The notes: generated by a model from the letters alone, not told the origin. Numbered from the stretch's first letter, positions 1-11,400 are shown. The stretch is DNA of 64,000 bases from Saitoella complicata NRRL Y-17804 (GCF_001661265.1 NW_017567006.1:248001-312000), one strand, 5' to 3'. Program-made: numbers and translations.

Positions 1-1132
1 CTTTCAATGCCTTGTGTTCAGCTTGTGGGATGTTGCATACGGGCTTCGCTGCGGTGTCAAATACAGCATTATCGCGCACAATATATTCATGCAACGGCAC
101 CGGACGAAAGTCGCACGTAAAGGCATGTGCGCGAAGCCAGTGAGCAAGAAGCGGTAGATTCTTCAGGGTTGCGCTCATACCGACGATCTGAACATCTTGA
201 TTGATTGCGAGAAGTTTCGTGAGCATGAGCTCGATGATGTAACCTCTGTCTTCGCCAAGCATGTGAAGCTCATCAACTACAAGCACCACAAGCTCGTCGT
301 GCTTGCCTTCTGATAGAGCGGTATTGACCAAGGAGTTCGCCTTCTCGATTGTGCAGACTGCGATATCTACTGCGTCCCAGGCCTTTTGCTTTTCGCCGCC
401 AAAGTACCCTGCTACCACTTTGTCGGTACCTTCAAGTAATGACTTCAAGTGCCGTGTTTTCTCGGTGACAATGGACACAAACGGTAGTACCAGGATTGCT
501 TTACTCTTCGTTTCGAAGACCCTCTTGAGCATAAGAATCTCGGATACCATCGTCTTCCCTCCGGACGTAGGTGCAGTGTAGACGACACTCCGTGATCCAT
601 CAAGTAGTCCAGGCAAATCCAGGCATTTCGCTTGCCAGTCGTATAGTGTACGGATCCCTTTTCGCGCATAAGCATGTACCAGTGCTGACTGTAAGCCATA
701 CCTCGGGTGGCCGATATTAAGAGGATCGCTCCTATTCAGTGGGGTAAATGCGGGTCTTGACGACGGCAGCGGAGGCGGCGGCATAGCCAATGTATCCGAT
801 CCAGCCCACCGCTGCTCTTGTGTCATAGTAGGGCCTTCCGGAAGGACCTCGCCATCGGATGCAACAAGGTCTTCTCCCTCCCGATTGTAGTCCCCAAATT
901 CGAGGTCATGGATCAGATCAGGGTCTGCCTCGTTGTCTATGGGGTCGTAGTTCTCCTGCAAAAACTCTTCATGGTACACAGGTGGGAAGTCATCGCGCAC
1001 AACTTGGCTGATCGGGGGTGGGATGAAGTCGTTCGGATTCGGAAGCGCATTCACGACCGTCGCAAGCTTCGGACGCTTCTGTGGCGGAACATTGGTAAGG
1101 TCAGGGAAGGTCTTCGGGCGACTCGGTTGCAT
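1..1132 (-). CDS. DNA polymerase theta-type helicase (POLQ/Mus308 family), 5' part, runs off the left edge
   Basis: Superfamily 2 DNA helicase of the Pol theta/HELQ group, which acts in theta-mediated end joining and crosslink repair in the nucleus. Only the N-terminal part is here. After an acidic, proline-rich leader of about 150 residues come a Q-motif-like YDWQAKCLDLPGL, Walker A APTSGGKT, the motif LPFVSIVTEK, AVCTIEKAN, the DELH box in VVDELHMLGEDRGY, and motif III VGMSATL followed by RPVPL. The order and wording match Pol theta more closely than HELQ. The chosen ATG is the first after an in-frame stop; a further upstream exon is possible. The rest of the helicase, and any polymerase domain, lie beyond the edge, so I cannot say whether this is a full Pol theta or a helicase-only protein. 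Confidence 0.87.
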   Translation of the reverse strand, partial: MQPSRPKTFPDLTNVPPQKRPKLATVVNALPNPNDFIPPPISQVVRDDFPPVYHEEFLQENYDPIDNEADPDLIHDLEFGDYNREGEDLVASDGEVLPEGPTMTQEQRWAGSDTLAMPPPPLPSSRPAFTPLNRSDPLNIGHPRYGLQSALVHAYARKGIRTLYDWQAKCLDLPGLLDGSRSVVYTAPTSGGKTMVSEILMLKRVFETKSKAILVLPFVSIVTEKTRHLKSLLEGTDKVVAGYFGGEKQKAWDAVDIAVCTIEKANSLVNTALSEGKHDELVVLVVDELHMLGEDRGYIIELMLTKLLAINQDVQIVGMSATLKNLPLLAHWLRAHAFTCDFRPVPLHEYIVRDNAVFDTAAKPVCNIPQAEHKALK

Positions 1133-1577
1133 ATCGAGCGAAGAATATATCGCTGTCTGTCACCGCTTCATCGATACATGTATCCAGGGAAAGACGGGTT
1201 CGATGCTGCTCAGGGTTCACTTTCCGAATCGCCAACCGCGAAATAAGGTTTCCGGCGCCGGGGGCGCCCTACGGTCCGGTAAGCGGTAACGGAAGACAGT
1301 CGGAAATCTTTTGGGATAATATACAAACAACAATGCTCATCATCATTCATGAATTATAAAACAGTCAATCAATTTTGCAACACGCCGCGTTCTCACCAAT
1401 TGACTCGCGGTCTTCCAAACCCTACTCACGCTGGCCACCCCGCCAAATTTCCTCGCAGCGCACGAACTTTTGTTCCCCCGTCCCGGCAACTTCCTTACGA
1501 GCAACGACTTCGAGTCCGCCTAAGGCTTAAACAGATTCGAGTGTTCTCTTTTCTCTAACCGACCGTCAATAATCAAA
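1133..1577. promoter_or_regulatory. Divergent intergenic region, helicase / P0
   Basis: This 445-bp stretch separates two divergent genes and must hold both promoters. The part nearest P0 is pyrimidine-rich with a C/T-rich run up to the start codon, as is usual upstream of highly expressed fungal ribosomal protein genes. I see no coding region in it. Confidence 0.5.
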
Positions 1578-2720
1578 ATGGGTGGATCTCGCGCACAGAA
1601 GGCTGAGTACTTCGAGAAGCTCCGTGTTCTCTTGGAGGAGTACAAGTCCATCTTCATCGTTGGTGTCGACAATGTGTCTTCCCAGCAGATGCACACCATC
1701 CGTAAGAAGCTCCGTGGTGATGCCGTCGTCCTCATGGGTAAGAACACCATGGTTCGCCGTGCCATCCGTGGCTTCCTCGGTGAGTTCCCCGAGTACGAGC
1801 GCTTGTTGCCCTTCGTCAAGGGTAACACCGGTTTCGTTTTCACCAACAGTGACTTGAAGACCATCCGTGACACCATCACCTCCGTCACTGTCGCTGCCCC
1901 TGCCCGTGCTGGTGCCGTCGCCACCACCGATGTCTTCATCCCCGCTGGTAACACCGGTATGGAGCCCGGAAAGACCTCTTTCTTCCAGGCTTTGGGTATT
2001 CCGACCAAGATTGCCCGTGGTACCATCGAAATCGTTTCCGAGGTCCAGGTCGTTGCTACCGGTACCAAGGTCGGTGCTTCCGAGGCTACCTTGTTGAACA
2101 TGCTCAACATCTCCCCCTTCACCTACGGTATGAGTGTCGAGCTTGTCTACGACAACGGTAACGTCTTCACCCCCGACGTTCTCGACATTTCCGAGGATGT
2201 CCTCGTCGCCCACTTCTTGTCCGCCGTCAAGACCATTGCCTCCATCTCCTTGGCTGCCAACTACCCCACCATTGTCTCCGTCATGCACTCCCTTATCAAC
2301 TCCTACAAGAACGTCCTCGGTGTCTCCGTTGCCACTGAGTACACCATTGAGGGTGCTGAGAAGGTAAGATTCTACTTCCTGTCACTATTTGCTCTCGAGA
2401 CCTCTCGTTATTTGATGAACACCTACATTCCAACGTTGTCCTTCTTCGGAGGTTGAGAGCAGTGCGGATCTAAACATCATACACTCTAATTTTTTCCTGA
2501 CCCTATCGATGTCTCAGAGCAAACATGACAAATGAAGATATGTTACAGTTTTGCTAATGAATGTGTTCCATAGATCAAGGAGTACCTTGCCAACCCTGAG
2601 GCTTTCGCTGCCGCTGCTGCCCCTGCTGCCGCCGCTGTTGAGGACGCCCCTGCTGCTGAGGCCAAGGTTGAGGAAGAGGAGGAGGAGGACGACGACATGG
2701 GCTTCGGTCTCTTCGACTAA
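1578..2720 (+). CDS. RPP0: 60S acidic ribosomal protein P0
   Basis: P0 anchors the P1/P2 stalk on the large ribosomal subunit and helps recruit translation factors. Two exons, 1578-2363 and 2574-2720, give 310 residues, close to the usual 312-318. The N-terminus [15 protein letters not shown] and the segment [15 protein letters not shown] are the L10-type rRNA-binding domain. The second exon holds the Ala-rich hinge and the acidic tail ending [10 protein letters not shown], the conserved P-protein C-terminus. The intron is 210 nt, about four times longer than others in the window, and carries a ctaat branch site about 20 nt before its acceptor. Codon choice is strongly biased to C- and G-ending codons, as expected for a highly expressed gene. 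Large open frames on the opposite strand are shadows of this bias. Confidence 0.97.
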
Positions 2721-3252
2721 GCGCATCGCCCCGTTTGATTCTTTGACTCAGAAGGAGGTTGTGGAGAAAAGGCAGTATCTTTTTGGAATGTCGTTCAGTT
2801 AGCTCTAGATACGAATCTGACAAGTATACCCTTTACTGAACCAGAACCAACGTCCATCCCATGTGCAATTGCTTGTTTCCTTGCAACTGTACCTAAGTAC
2901 AGTAGGTATAATAGTGCACGGTCCTTCATGCAAACAGCCCCATTCTCACTCGGCCCCTGACGTCCGTCGTAAATTCAACGCGTGCGAGAGGACCGGCTTC
3001 CTCGCTACGTCCTGTCAAGCCCTTGAGTCGCTTAAACTACTTGGCATTTATTGACCAAGCACTTCATATCCACAGTCTTTCTTCTTCGGCATTGTTTCTT
3101 GTCAACCACGTCGCCTGGTGCGAGCTTCATCATTTCATTACGATACCTTCCGCAGCCATCATATCAGTACACGAACGGGTTCAGAACGTTCAAAAGCTTC
3201 GTATTGTATCTTATTTTACATCGTCATCACCGAATCCATTCCTTTGTCGACG
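2721..3252. other. Intergenic region, P0 / Sel1-repeat gene
   Basis: A 532-bp stretch with the P0 3' end and the promoter and 5' leader of the next gene. It contains a short inverted repeat, ctgtacctaagtacag, near 2888. An in-frame ATG at 3118 precedes the chosen start of the next gene, but the 45 residues it would add are low-complexity and look like leader. Nothing else is recognisable. Confidence 0.4.
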
Positions 3253-5034
3253 ATGACTAGCAACCAGTCTTACCGAGACATCTCCAAAATGTCCATTTCT
3301 CCTCTGGACGCAATTATCGCTGCTCATGGTGGATCACCGTACTCTCTGCAAAGCCGTCAACCGGGAAGATCAAGACCAGGCGGTGAACGCGACTCTTTCA
3401 CTTCACAGACGACTACAGCTACAAACCGGTACTCTCAAGACACCGTTGCGAGCGGAGCATCTCCTTTCTACTATGCCGACAAACTACGGCAAGCGGAGGA
3501 ACCCAGGCGACCGAGCATGCAGAAGAAGACGTTGAATCTTCCTCGTGATGATGTTTCACTAGGAGAGCCTTCGCCATTATATCGAGACTTCGAAAGAATG
3601 GGCCTTCATCCACAGGCACCAAGGCATATGGCGAGGGATAGTGTCGCTGCAAGCAGTGTGTACTCGGATCACGCAACCTCCAATTTGCACAGAGGTTCTG
3701 TCATTGGCTCATTACCTTTCGTGGCAATCCGAGAAGCCAGCGAGGAGGATGTATATGAGCAGCCACCACCCGTTCCTTTGCATCAACATCGAACACCCGA
3801 AAGACCCGAGTACAGCGTACGTTCAGTGACAGACCCAACATTACAGCCTCGACCTTCGCTATCTCAGCATGCTAGACCGTCGTACGTTGCTGGACAGTCA
3901 CCTATCATCTCCAGTCCACCGGGATCTCCAAATGGTCGACCTCCAAGTATTAACTTCTCCAGGCCCACGCCGCGCCAGCAACGCGATCAGCTACCGAGAC
4001 TGAGGATAGACACGGAGGATACACCCACACGACAGGCGATGATGATGAGTCCGGACAGTATGCAAGCCTCACCCATCACTCCAGTTGAGGATATGCCTCG
4101 GGGAAGGATAAGGGATTCGTGGATTCCCGATGCGCTTGGCATTACGGCAACCCCGCCACCGACAAGGCAAGAGCAAGCACCTTTACAACTGCTTACCCGG
4201 TCATCACAGCCAGCAAGACGTTCACCTACACCAATTCGTTCGGCAACACATTCCGCCAACTCGAGTCCGCGCATCACGACACCCAGATCGCGTTCCCAAA
4301 CCGAGTCACTGCTGACGACACCAATGCAAAGTCTGACACCTGAAGATCACTTCGCCCTGGGTGTGAATGCTCATGAAGAGGACCGTCTAGCACAGTCTAC
4401 GGCTCACCTGCGTATGTCAGCCGAGGGAGGTGATCCCCGAGGTATGCTTCTGTACGCAATGGCACTTCGTCATGGTTGGGGCTGCGCACCGAGTCCAGCA
4501 CAGGCGGTTGAATGGTTGCAGAAGGCTGCGGAAGGAGCAAGTTACGACATTGCTGCTGGGGAGACACACGAATCGAGCAGGGAGGGTCGCGCGAGTGTTT
4601 TGTTGACGCTTAATCCAGATACGCCGGGAGCCGGCTCTTCCAAGGCTGGACGTGCACAACTTGCACTTGCGATATTTGAGCTGGGGATGTGTTATGCCAA
4701 GGGTTGGGGTGTACCGAAAGATAAGTCAATCGCTCTGAGGTTCTATGAAGTCGCTGCATCATGGGGAGATGCGGATGCCCAGGCCGAAGCTGGGTTCTGT
4801 TTATTGAATGGGATTGGGTGTAAGCGGAACAAGTATAAAAGTGCAGAGTACTACCGAATGGCGGCAAAGCAGGGCGTGACCATTCCAGGAAACTCTTGGA
4901 TCTTCAAGGACAAGTATACCAAGGAGGAGAGGAAAGGAGACGAAGAGGAGTCAACAGGGACTCCAAAGAAGGAAAAGCGATTGTTCTGGAAGAAGAAGGA
5001 TAAGGGAAAGGATAAGGACAAGGACAAGGAGTAA
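3253..5034 (+). CDS. Sel1-like repeat protein (Dsf2-like)
   Basis: A 593-residue protein with a long disordered N-terminal half rich in Ser, Pro and Arg, then Sel1-type helical repeats over roughly residues 370-550. Examples are ALRHGWGCAPSPAQAVEWLQ, ELGMCYAKGWGVPKDKSIAL and EAGFCLLNGIGCKRNKYKSA. The C-terminus is a run of Lys/Asp/Glu (KDKDKDKE). Sel1 repeats are protein-binding solenoids; the arrangement resembles fungal Dsf2 and Skt5-like regulators, but no enzyme activity is expected and the partner is unknown. The start is the ATG at 3253, directly before the first plausible coding sequence (MTSNQSYRDISKMSISPLDA); an in-frame ATG lies upstream at 3118. No intron is needed. Confidence 0.85.
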   Translation: MTSNQSYRDISKMSISPLDAIIAAHGGSPYSLQSRQPGRSRPGGERDSFTSQTTTATNRYSQDTVASGASPFYYADKLRQAEEPRRPSMQKKTLNLPRDDVSLGEPSPLYRDFERMGLHPQAPRHMARDSVAASSVYSDHATSNLHRGSVIGSLPFVAIREASEEDVYEQPPPVPLHQHRTPERPEYSVRSVTDPTLQPRPSLSQHARPSYVAGQSPIISSPPGSPNGRPPSINFSRPTPRQQRDQLPRLRIDTEDTPTRQAMMMSPDSMQASPITPVEDMPRGRIRDSWIPDALGITATPPPTRQEQAPLQLLTRSSQPARRSPTPIRSATHSANSSPRITTPRSRSQTESLLTTPMQSLTPEDHFALGVNAHEEDRLAQSTAHLRMSAEGGDPRGMLLYAMALRHGWGCAPSPAQAVEWLQKAAEGASYDIAAGETHESSREGRASVLLTLNPDTPGAGSSKAGRAQLALAIFELGMCYAKGWGVPKDKSIALRFYEVAASWGDADAQAEAGFCLLNGIGCKRNKYKSAEYYRMAAKQGVTIPGNSWIFKDKYTKEERKGDEEESTGTPKKEKRLFWKKKDKGKDKDKDKE

Positions 5035-5268
5035 TTCTGGACATTTTGTTGGACATTTTTCTTGCATGGCTGCTCTTGCTCCTCGCTGGACGATATAGTA
5101 CAGATGCTAGCTCGCACTCCATTTATTCGCGCTCATCTTTATTAGCAATATTACGTCTTCGAACACATACCATCCCAAAATCCATAAACCCGAACTGTAA
5201 TCAATACGAACGCCATAACCATGATCCCACAACTCTACTTTTCCGACATATCGTACAATCCCACCACC

Positions 5269-6416
5269 TCACGTCCTCGCGTACTCCCTCAGCTCAGGCT
5301 CCTTCCCAATCTCCTCTTTCCCTCCCTTCGCAACACTCAACACACCCATCATTGCACCTCTAACCCACTCTCCCGCACCATTTTTCATACCCTCCGCGAC
5401 ACCCCTGACACAAGCTTCTGCCACCTTTCCCTCCTTAATGATGCGCTTCACGTCCGCCGGACCCTCGTTCGTCAGAGCATCAAGGACGAGAGCATAGGTG
5501 ATTGCTGAAGTAAGGATGTTGAAGTGATCAGTTGGTGTTGCGCCTGGTGTTGGTGGGGGACAAAGAAGGAGCGGATGCTGAATCGGGATGTTTGCGCAAG
5601 TGCAAGTGTCTTTCGGACAGGGTGACAGTTTCGAGGTTTGTGGCTCGGGGTTAATGATGTCGTCCGTAAGCGTGTAAATCGACGTCACGGATCCATCCGT
5701 TAACTGTCCAGCCCCAGTCCCTCCATGTGCTTCCAATGCACTCAAGAACTTCGATTCGGGCATCTGCTGCCACAAGGAAGGTAAACAGCCTTTCTGAACG
5801 TGCGGGGTGTCTGGGAGGGTATGTGGGACTTCACAATATACGGCTCCACTTGCTGTGCCGTGAAAATCCCCGGCGAGGTAGATCGCGTCCGATACGAGGG
5901 GTTGTGTGGAGGGGAAGAATGTTAGCACCCATTGCAGGTGAAGGCAGCCTTGGCTGTGTGCGATGACGGAGATTTGGTGGGAGGAGGGGAGGCGGGAAAG
6001 TGTGTGGATTGCGTGGACGAGGTATTCAACGGATATTTGGGCGTCAGCAAGAGAGCGGTTGGCTAGGAGGATCATCAGAAAAGAAGGACGGATAAGAGAT
6101 AGGATGCTCGCTCACGCATGGTCACCCAGCAAGGCACGAATCCATCAGACAGTAAGGCTGGGCCGTACGTAGCGGCCCATGTCTCGTTACCCGTACTTCC
6201 AGTACCATGTACGAGAAGTACTATCGTTGAATTAAGTTGCGGGTCACCGTATGGACACGTTAATGCAGAGCTCAGCTCCTCCTCAGGGATCGTCAAGGGC
6301 GGATCCTTTTGACGCTCGTCGGACAGCTCAAAATGACGCTGAGCAGGTGAAGCCAGAGCCGTGGCAGCGAGCAAAACAATGAGCACATATACCAGCCTTA
6401 TGATGTACCGGACCAT
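5269..6416 (-). CDS. Secreted lipase of the Candida antarctica lipase B (CalB) type
   Basis: Serine ester hydrolase with an alpha/beta-hydrolase fold. Two exons, 6416-6116 and 6062-5269 (53-nt intron), give 364 residues. The N-terminus (MVRYIIRLVYVLIVLLAATALAS) is a signal peptide, so the enzyme is probably secreted. CalB landmarks are in order: oxyanion-side HGTGSTGNETW (CalB has GTGTTG), PCWVTM at the splice joint, nucleophile Ser in AHSQG, then LTFFPS, acid Asp in YTLTDDIINPE, and His in TPTDHFNILTSAITYALV. All three triad residues are therefore present. The nucleophile elbow is HSQG where CalB has WSQG. It shares a 462-bp divergent promoter with the bestrophin-like gene. Substrate preference cannot be read from the sequence. 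Confidence 0.9.
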
Positions 6417-6878
6417 GACGATGGCATTGTTTTTGCGGGGTGTAACGTTGATATCGATCTGGGGTTCATGGTCGGGTTACTAGTAGCGCGCGACTTGTGG
6501 GAAGTTTCGACGTCAACCGCACTCGAAATTCGGAGTCGCGAACCTTCGAAGGTCAAATCAGACCGGTCTTGAGAAGGGAACACCTATTATCCAGTCAGGG
6601 TTGCCATATGCTCTGAATTCCTCCATTTGATTCACGCTGCAGATTCCCGGTCAGATGCCCTCCTCGCAGCTCTCCCGCTCTAGCGCGCCATACACTTGAG
6701 ACTTAATGTACACGTTGAAGCACACCTCCTCGATATAAAATCCTCCCCAGCCAAGTTCCAACACCTCGGCCGACACCCGTTTGACAGCATAGCACAGAGG
6801 TTACAAAGACAGGCTGGCCCCGTCTTGACCTCCCTTCGTCCAGTAACAATCATTCAACGTTCAACTTCAACATACAAC
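6417..6878. promoter_or_regulatory. Divergent promoter region, lipase / bestrophin-like gene
   Basis: A 462-bp region between two divergent start codons. The last 50 bp before 6879 are a CA-rich leader typical of fungal 5' UTRs. An in-frame ATG at 6696 would add 61 residues to the bestrophin-like protein, but these do not resemble the family. Confidence 0.4.
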
Positions 6879-8249
6879 ATGGGCAACTCCTTCCACCTCC
6901 ATAATCCTTTTGCCCCCAACGGACATGTTCACGATGATCCATTCCGTCGTCAACATCCTTACCCTCTTCGTATTAAGGGTTCTATCCTCTTCAGGATCTT
7001 GCCTCAGGTTATCTTCGCAACGGCTGTTGCTACGATCGTTACCTGTGTCTCCGCCCTTACCGATGCCAACCTCGGCATCGACAACGTCCTGATCTCTGTA
7101 CTCGGTTTCATCGTCGGTCTTTGTCTTTCCTTTCGTACCTCCGCCGCTTATGAGCGTTGGTCCGAAGGCAGAAAGCAGTGGACTGCCATCCAGACGCTTA
7201 CTCGTACTCTGACGAGGCTAATCTGGGTTTGTGTCGAGGAGGAGACTACGACGGATATCTTGGAGAAGAAGAGTGCGATCAATCTTCTTCTTGCCTTCGC
7301 TGTCGCGACGAAACATCATCTCCGTGAGGAACGCGGTACAGATTATGAAGACCTTCGTGATCTCGTCCCTCACCTCCACACCTACGGCTCATCTCGCGCA
7401 CCGACCATGATCCCGGTCCAATCTCCCTCTGCTTCTGCCACTGGTTCCGCGCTGTCCTCGACCGTGGAAGGACTCGACCGCCGCCCCACCTGGGTCCCGC
7501 AAAAGAGAATCCTCGGTCTCTCCGGCACACACCGTCACGGCAACCTACCCCTCGAGATATCCGCACATCTCACGTCTTACGTCCAGTCCTGCGTCAAACG
7601 TCAAAAGTTCGACGCCGTCACCTATGGCCAATGCATGACAGCCCTCTCCGCCCTCTCCGAAGCCAAGGCGACCTGTGAACGAATCCTCTGGACCCCGATC
7701 CCTGTTGCCTACAACATCGTCATCTCCCAGATCGTCTGGATCTTCGTCTTGGTCATGCCTTTCCAGCTGTACTCCAAACTCCACTGGATCACCATTCCCG
7801 CCGTCTTCGTCGCATCCTACGTCATGCTCGGACTCGCCGCAATTGGGCTCGAGATCGAGAACCCGTTCGGGTACGACGTGAACGACCTCGATCTCGACTC
7901 GTACTGCAACGCCATTAAGCTCGAAATTGCAGTCCTCACATCCGTGCCGCCCCCGCGTATTGACGAATGGATGTACGACAACCCGCTTGCGCGTCCGTTA
8001 TGGCCGCAACATAAGGGTGATTTTAGGGAGTGTGAGAAAATGGGGGAGCAGGAGGTTAGGCAGGCGTTGAGGTTGGGTGGACAGAAGGCTGTGAGGGATG
8101 ATTGTGTTAGGAGGGGGAGTACGGGTGAGCATGAGCATAGTAGGGAGGGGACCGAGGGGACGGGGAGTTCGACCAGGACGAGGGTTGTTGATGTGGAGTC
8201 TGCGGGAGGGAAGGAGGATAGTCAAGTCAGTGTGGAGGATGTCGCTTGA
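6879..8249 (+). CDS. Bestrophin-like membrane channel (UPF0187/RFP-TM family)
   Basis: A 456-residue membrane protein of the bestrophin-like family, a likely anion channel. The start MGNSFHLHNPFAPNGH is followed by a basic segment, then two hydrophobic helices (ILPQVIFATAVATIVTCVSAL and ISVLGFIVGLCLSFRTSAAY). FRTSAAYERWSEGRKQW is the family signature. A second helix pair lies near residues 285-330 (IVISQIVWIFVLVMPFQLYS, IPAVFVASYVMLGLAAIGLE), followed by IENPFGYDVNDLDLD, a conserved acidic loop like the bestrophin calcium clasp. The C-terminal tail is charged and probably disordered. Single exon. I prefer the ATG at 6879 because its context and the protein start fit better than the ATG at 6696. 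Confidence 0.88.
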   Translation: MGNSFHLHNPFAPNGHVHDDPFRRQHPYPLRIKGSILFRILPQVIFATAVATIVTCVSALTDANLGIDNVLISVLGFIVGLCLSFRTSAAYERWSEGRKQWTAIQTLTRTLTRLIWVCVEEETTTDILEKKSAINLLLAFAVATKHHLREERGTDYEDLRDLVPHLHTYGSSRAPTMIPVQSPSASATGSALSSTVEGLDRRPTWVPQKRILGLSGTHRHGNLPLEISAHLTSYVQSCVKRQKFDAVTYGQCMTALSALSEAKATCERILWTPIPVAYNIVISQIVWIFVLVMPFQLYSKLHWITIPAVFVASYVMLGLAAIGLEIENPFGYDVNDLDLDSYCNAIKLEIAVLTSVPPPRIDEWMYDNPLARPLWPQHKGDFRECEKMGEQEVRQALRLGGQKAVRDDCVRRGSTGEHEHSREGTEGTGSSTRTRVVDVESAGGKEDSQVSVEDVA

Positions 8250-8454
8250 GCGATCCACCCCCGATTTATGGACGACCGAGGTGTGGATGCTGGCGAAGTA
8301 GCTGGCCTTTTTCGTCGAGCATCTCCCTTTAGTCCCTTCAACTTTACCATAACTGAGCAGCGTATAAAGGTGAATAAGAATGTCGTCTTATTCATCGAGC
8401 TATATCGTTACTAACGTGGGTGTACAAATGCCAGTCCTCCTACTGTAAGTCTAT

Positions 8455-11400
8455 CTACAGTCCCAACCCCTTCTTCGCCAACTCCGCCCCAATCACCCTC
8501 AGATCAACCTTCCTGATCTTCCCACTCGCCGTCTTTGGGAAGTCCGGAGGACACCCAGTCGTCTCTCCGCACCAAAACACATACTTTGGCACCTTGTAGC
8601 GCGCCAAAGTCCCTCCCACCCATTCACGTACTTCAGCATCAGAGATCCGGGGTTGGTTGGGTGCACGGACGATGAACGCCGCTACTTCCTCTCCGTACTT
8701 TTCGCTTGGGAGACCGACGACGCTGGAAAGGGAAATGGAGGGGTGAGCGAGGAGTCGGTCCTCAATTTCGGAAGGCTGGATGTTTTCGCCACCTGTACGC
8801 TATCGTTAGCCTCTGCTGTGTTGGAACAAATATTATGAACAAGCGTACCTCTGATGATTAGATCTTTGATACGACCCGTGATCTTGATGTAGCCGTCGTC
8901 ATCCATGACGGCTTCGTCACCGGTATGCATCCACAGGAGTCCGTTCTCGTCTGTTGTCATGACTGCGGTAGACTTAGTCTTGCGCTCATCACACTAGAAC
9001 ACATTCACGAACCTTCAGCTGTCTTCTCTGGGTTACGCCAGTAATCTGTCTGCAAACAATATCCAGCGGTCCATAGTTCGCCGAAAGTGCCCGTTGGAAC
9101 AATGTTGCCTTCGGGATCAACAACCTTGAGAGACGTGTGGGGCATAGCTCGACCAACAGTACTGGTCCTCTGAAACATGGTGTCCTCACCACTTGTCATC
9201 GTTGACACTGGAGATGTCTCGGTCATGCCGTAGCAGATGGTGAGCTCGGTCAAATTCAGGTGCCGGTGAATACGCTCCATAAGTTGGGAGGGAACAAGGC
9301 TTCCAGCGGCTACGCCCGTCCTGTTTGAACGTTTGTTAGCTTGCTGACATACCAGCGACTGCTGAAGGTTCGAACCTCAAGGACGACATGTCGTATTTCT
9401 TGAAGTCAGGATGCTCCATCTCGGCAACAAACATCGTGGGAACTGAGAGTCGGTCAGCCTCGCAGATGAACGAAACAGGAAGGGTACATACCCCCATGAA
9501 GTGCCGTGCACTTCTCTTCGCTAACCGTTTCGAGAACGCTTGCCGCATCGAACGTTTCGGAGGCATATGCTACGGCGGAACCGTGCTGTACTCCAACAGT
9601 TAGTCAACGTACGATAGGGGTATATGTGTGCAAGTACCGTGAAAGCCGCTAAGTTCCCGATAACCAAGCCAAAACAGTGAAACAGTGGCGGAGGAACGCA
9701 AAGCTTGTCTTGTGGAGTAAGCTTCATCTTGTCGCCGATGAATACACCATTGTTAAGAAGGCCAAGATGCGTCAAGCAGGCGGCCTTGGGATTGCCGGTC
9801 GTGCCGCTCGTGAACTGGAGGTTCATGACATCCCGATAGTCCAGTTGACCTTCAATGTCATCAAGCATTTGCTTATCCTGCTTTTCACCCAAAGCAACGA
9901 CATCTTCCCAATAACGTAATGCTCCAGGCAACCTTCCCTGAAGGTGGTTGCTCTTGTTGTCAATCATGATCACACGCTTCAACGTCGGTACGGACTCGGA
10001 CGTAAGGTTGTCCGGGCTACACGATGAAATGATCGGGGCAATTTCCGTCAATAAATCTATGTAAGAACGACCTTGCATCCCAGGACAAGTGATGAGCGTG
10101 GTGCATCCAACCGACTTGAGTGCGCCAATGAGCTCTGTCACGGTATAGGCTGGGTTGATGGTTACAAGAATCGCACCAAACTTGGCCAAGGCGATCTGAG
10201 CGAGGCTGTACTCCACAGCTGAACCCAGAAGAATGCCAACTCTGTCATGTCGCTTCACACCAAGAGTGATGAGTCCCAGAGCCAACTTATCGCTGAGCTC
10301 GTCCATCTGCTTATATGTCCACCGGACTCCCTGCCATCTCGAGATCAACGCAAGGGTATCAGGATACTTCTGAGCTTGCTGGCGAAAGAAAGTGCCCACA
10401 GGAACTTTGGTCAAGGGTGGCTCTTTGGGACCATGCGAGATGGAAAGTCGTGACTGCTTGTCGGCTGCCGCACCTTCGGGGTCGATGTGCGGCTGAACAA
10501 CCTCCTTCGCATTTTCGACGACCTCGCAAAGAACAGCGCCCTCCGCCTTGACATCGCCCTCCTTGACGAATAATTTCAACACACCATCCTCCTTCGCATT
10601 CAGACGAATCTCCGTCTTCATACTCTCCATCACCAAGATCGGCTCGCCAGCCTTCACAATTTCTCCATCCTTCTTCATTACTTGCACGATTTTGCAAGGC
10701 ATGGAGGTAGTATAAGAGTGCTCACCATGTGCACTCAGGCTGTGTCCACCTTGTCGCTCGTCGAGTTTGCCGGCCCAGGTAAGGAGATCCTTGAGGATGA
10801 ACTTGAAGGTCATACCGTGCTCGAGTGAGTGGAGCCAGAAGGTTCGTGCCCTGCCGGTCGAGGGCTGCTCGGGTCCGTCTGTAGCCAAGAAGAATTCTTT
10901 TTGAACACCATCTATCAAGACACGAACAATAAGTGCCTTCCACTCGCCCTCGTGGTTTAGGTCCTTGACTTGAACAATCTTCGCTGTGACGGTGCCAGCA
11001 GTGCTTGGTGATTCCAAACTCGCATAATAAGCAGTTACAAGCTGCCCGCCAATCTTGTTCAAGAAAGCCTTCTCCTGACTTTCGCTTACACTGCCCGCAT
11101 TTGGTTGCCATACTCTGATCTTCTCCAACCCCCCCATCGCAGCCGAGCGATCGATGAGGAACTCGACCAGTGCGCCTTGGCTGTTGCCGTCGTCCGTGTC
11201 CAACTTGACATGCTCGATCGTCGTTGTACTTCGACCTTTGAATTGATTTCTGAAGCCCAACTTGACGGCTCTGAACCCTGAATCTTTCTTCGACAATTGT
11301 CGCCGGTGAAGATTCCGAACGAGAAGGCTAGGGATCGCCGACAAGTATTCCCTCTGCGCAATTTCACCCTTCACCCTAGAACTAGCAAGCAGCTCGTCGA

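Noticed and set aside
1520-2288. Open frames of 200 and 240 codons antisense to P0
   Set aside because: They mirror the strong codon bias of P0, show repetitive low-complexity translations, and match no family.
2364-2573. Calling a C/D snoRNA in the P0 intron
   Set aside because: The box C-like and D-like motifs are imperfect and no terminal stem pairs, so it stays a lead only.
5046-5508. Short plus-strand frames downstream of the Sel1-repeat gene
   Set aside because: They overlap the 3' end of the lipase in antisense and have no recognisable features.
6696-6878. Upstream ATG of the bestrophin-like gene
   Set aside because: The 61 added residues are not membrane or family-like, and the sequence looks like 5' leader.
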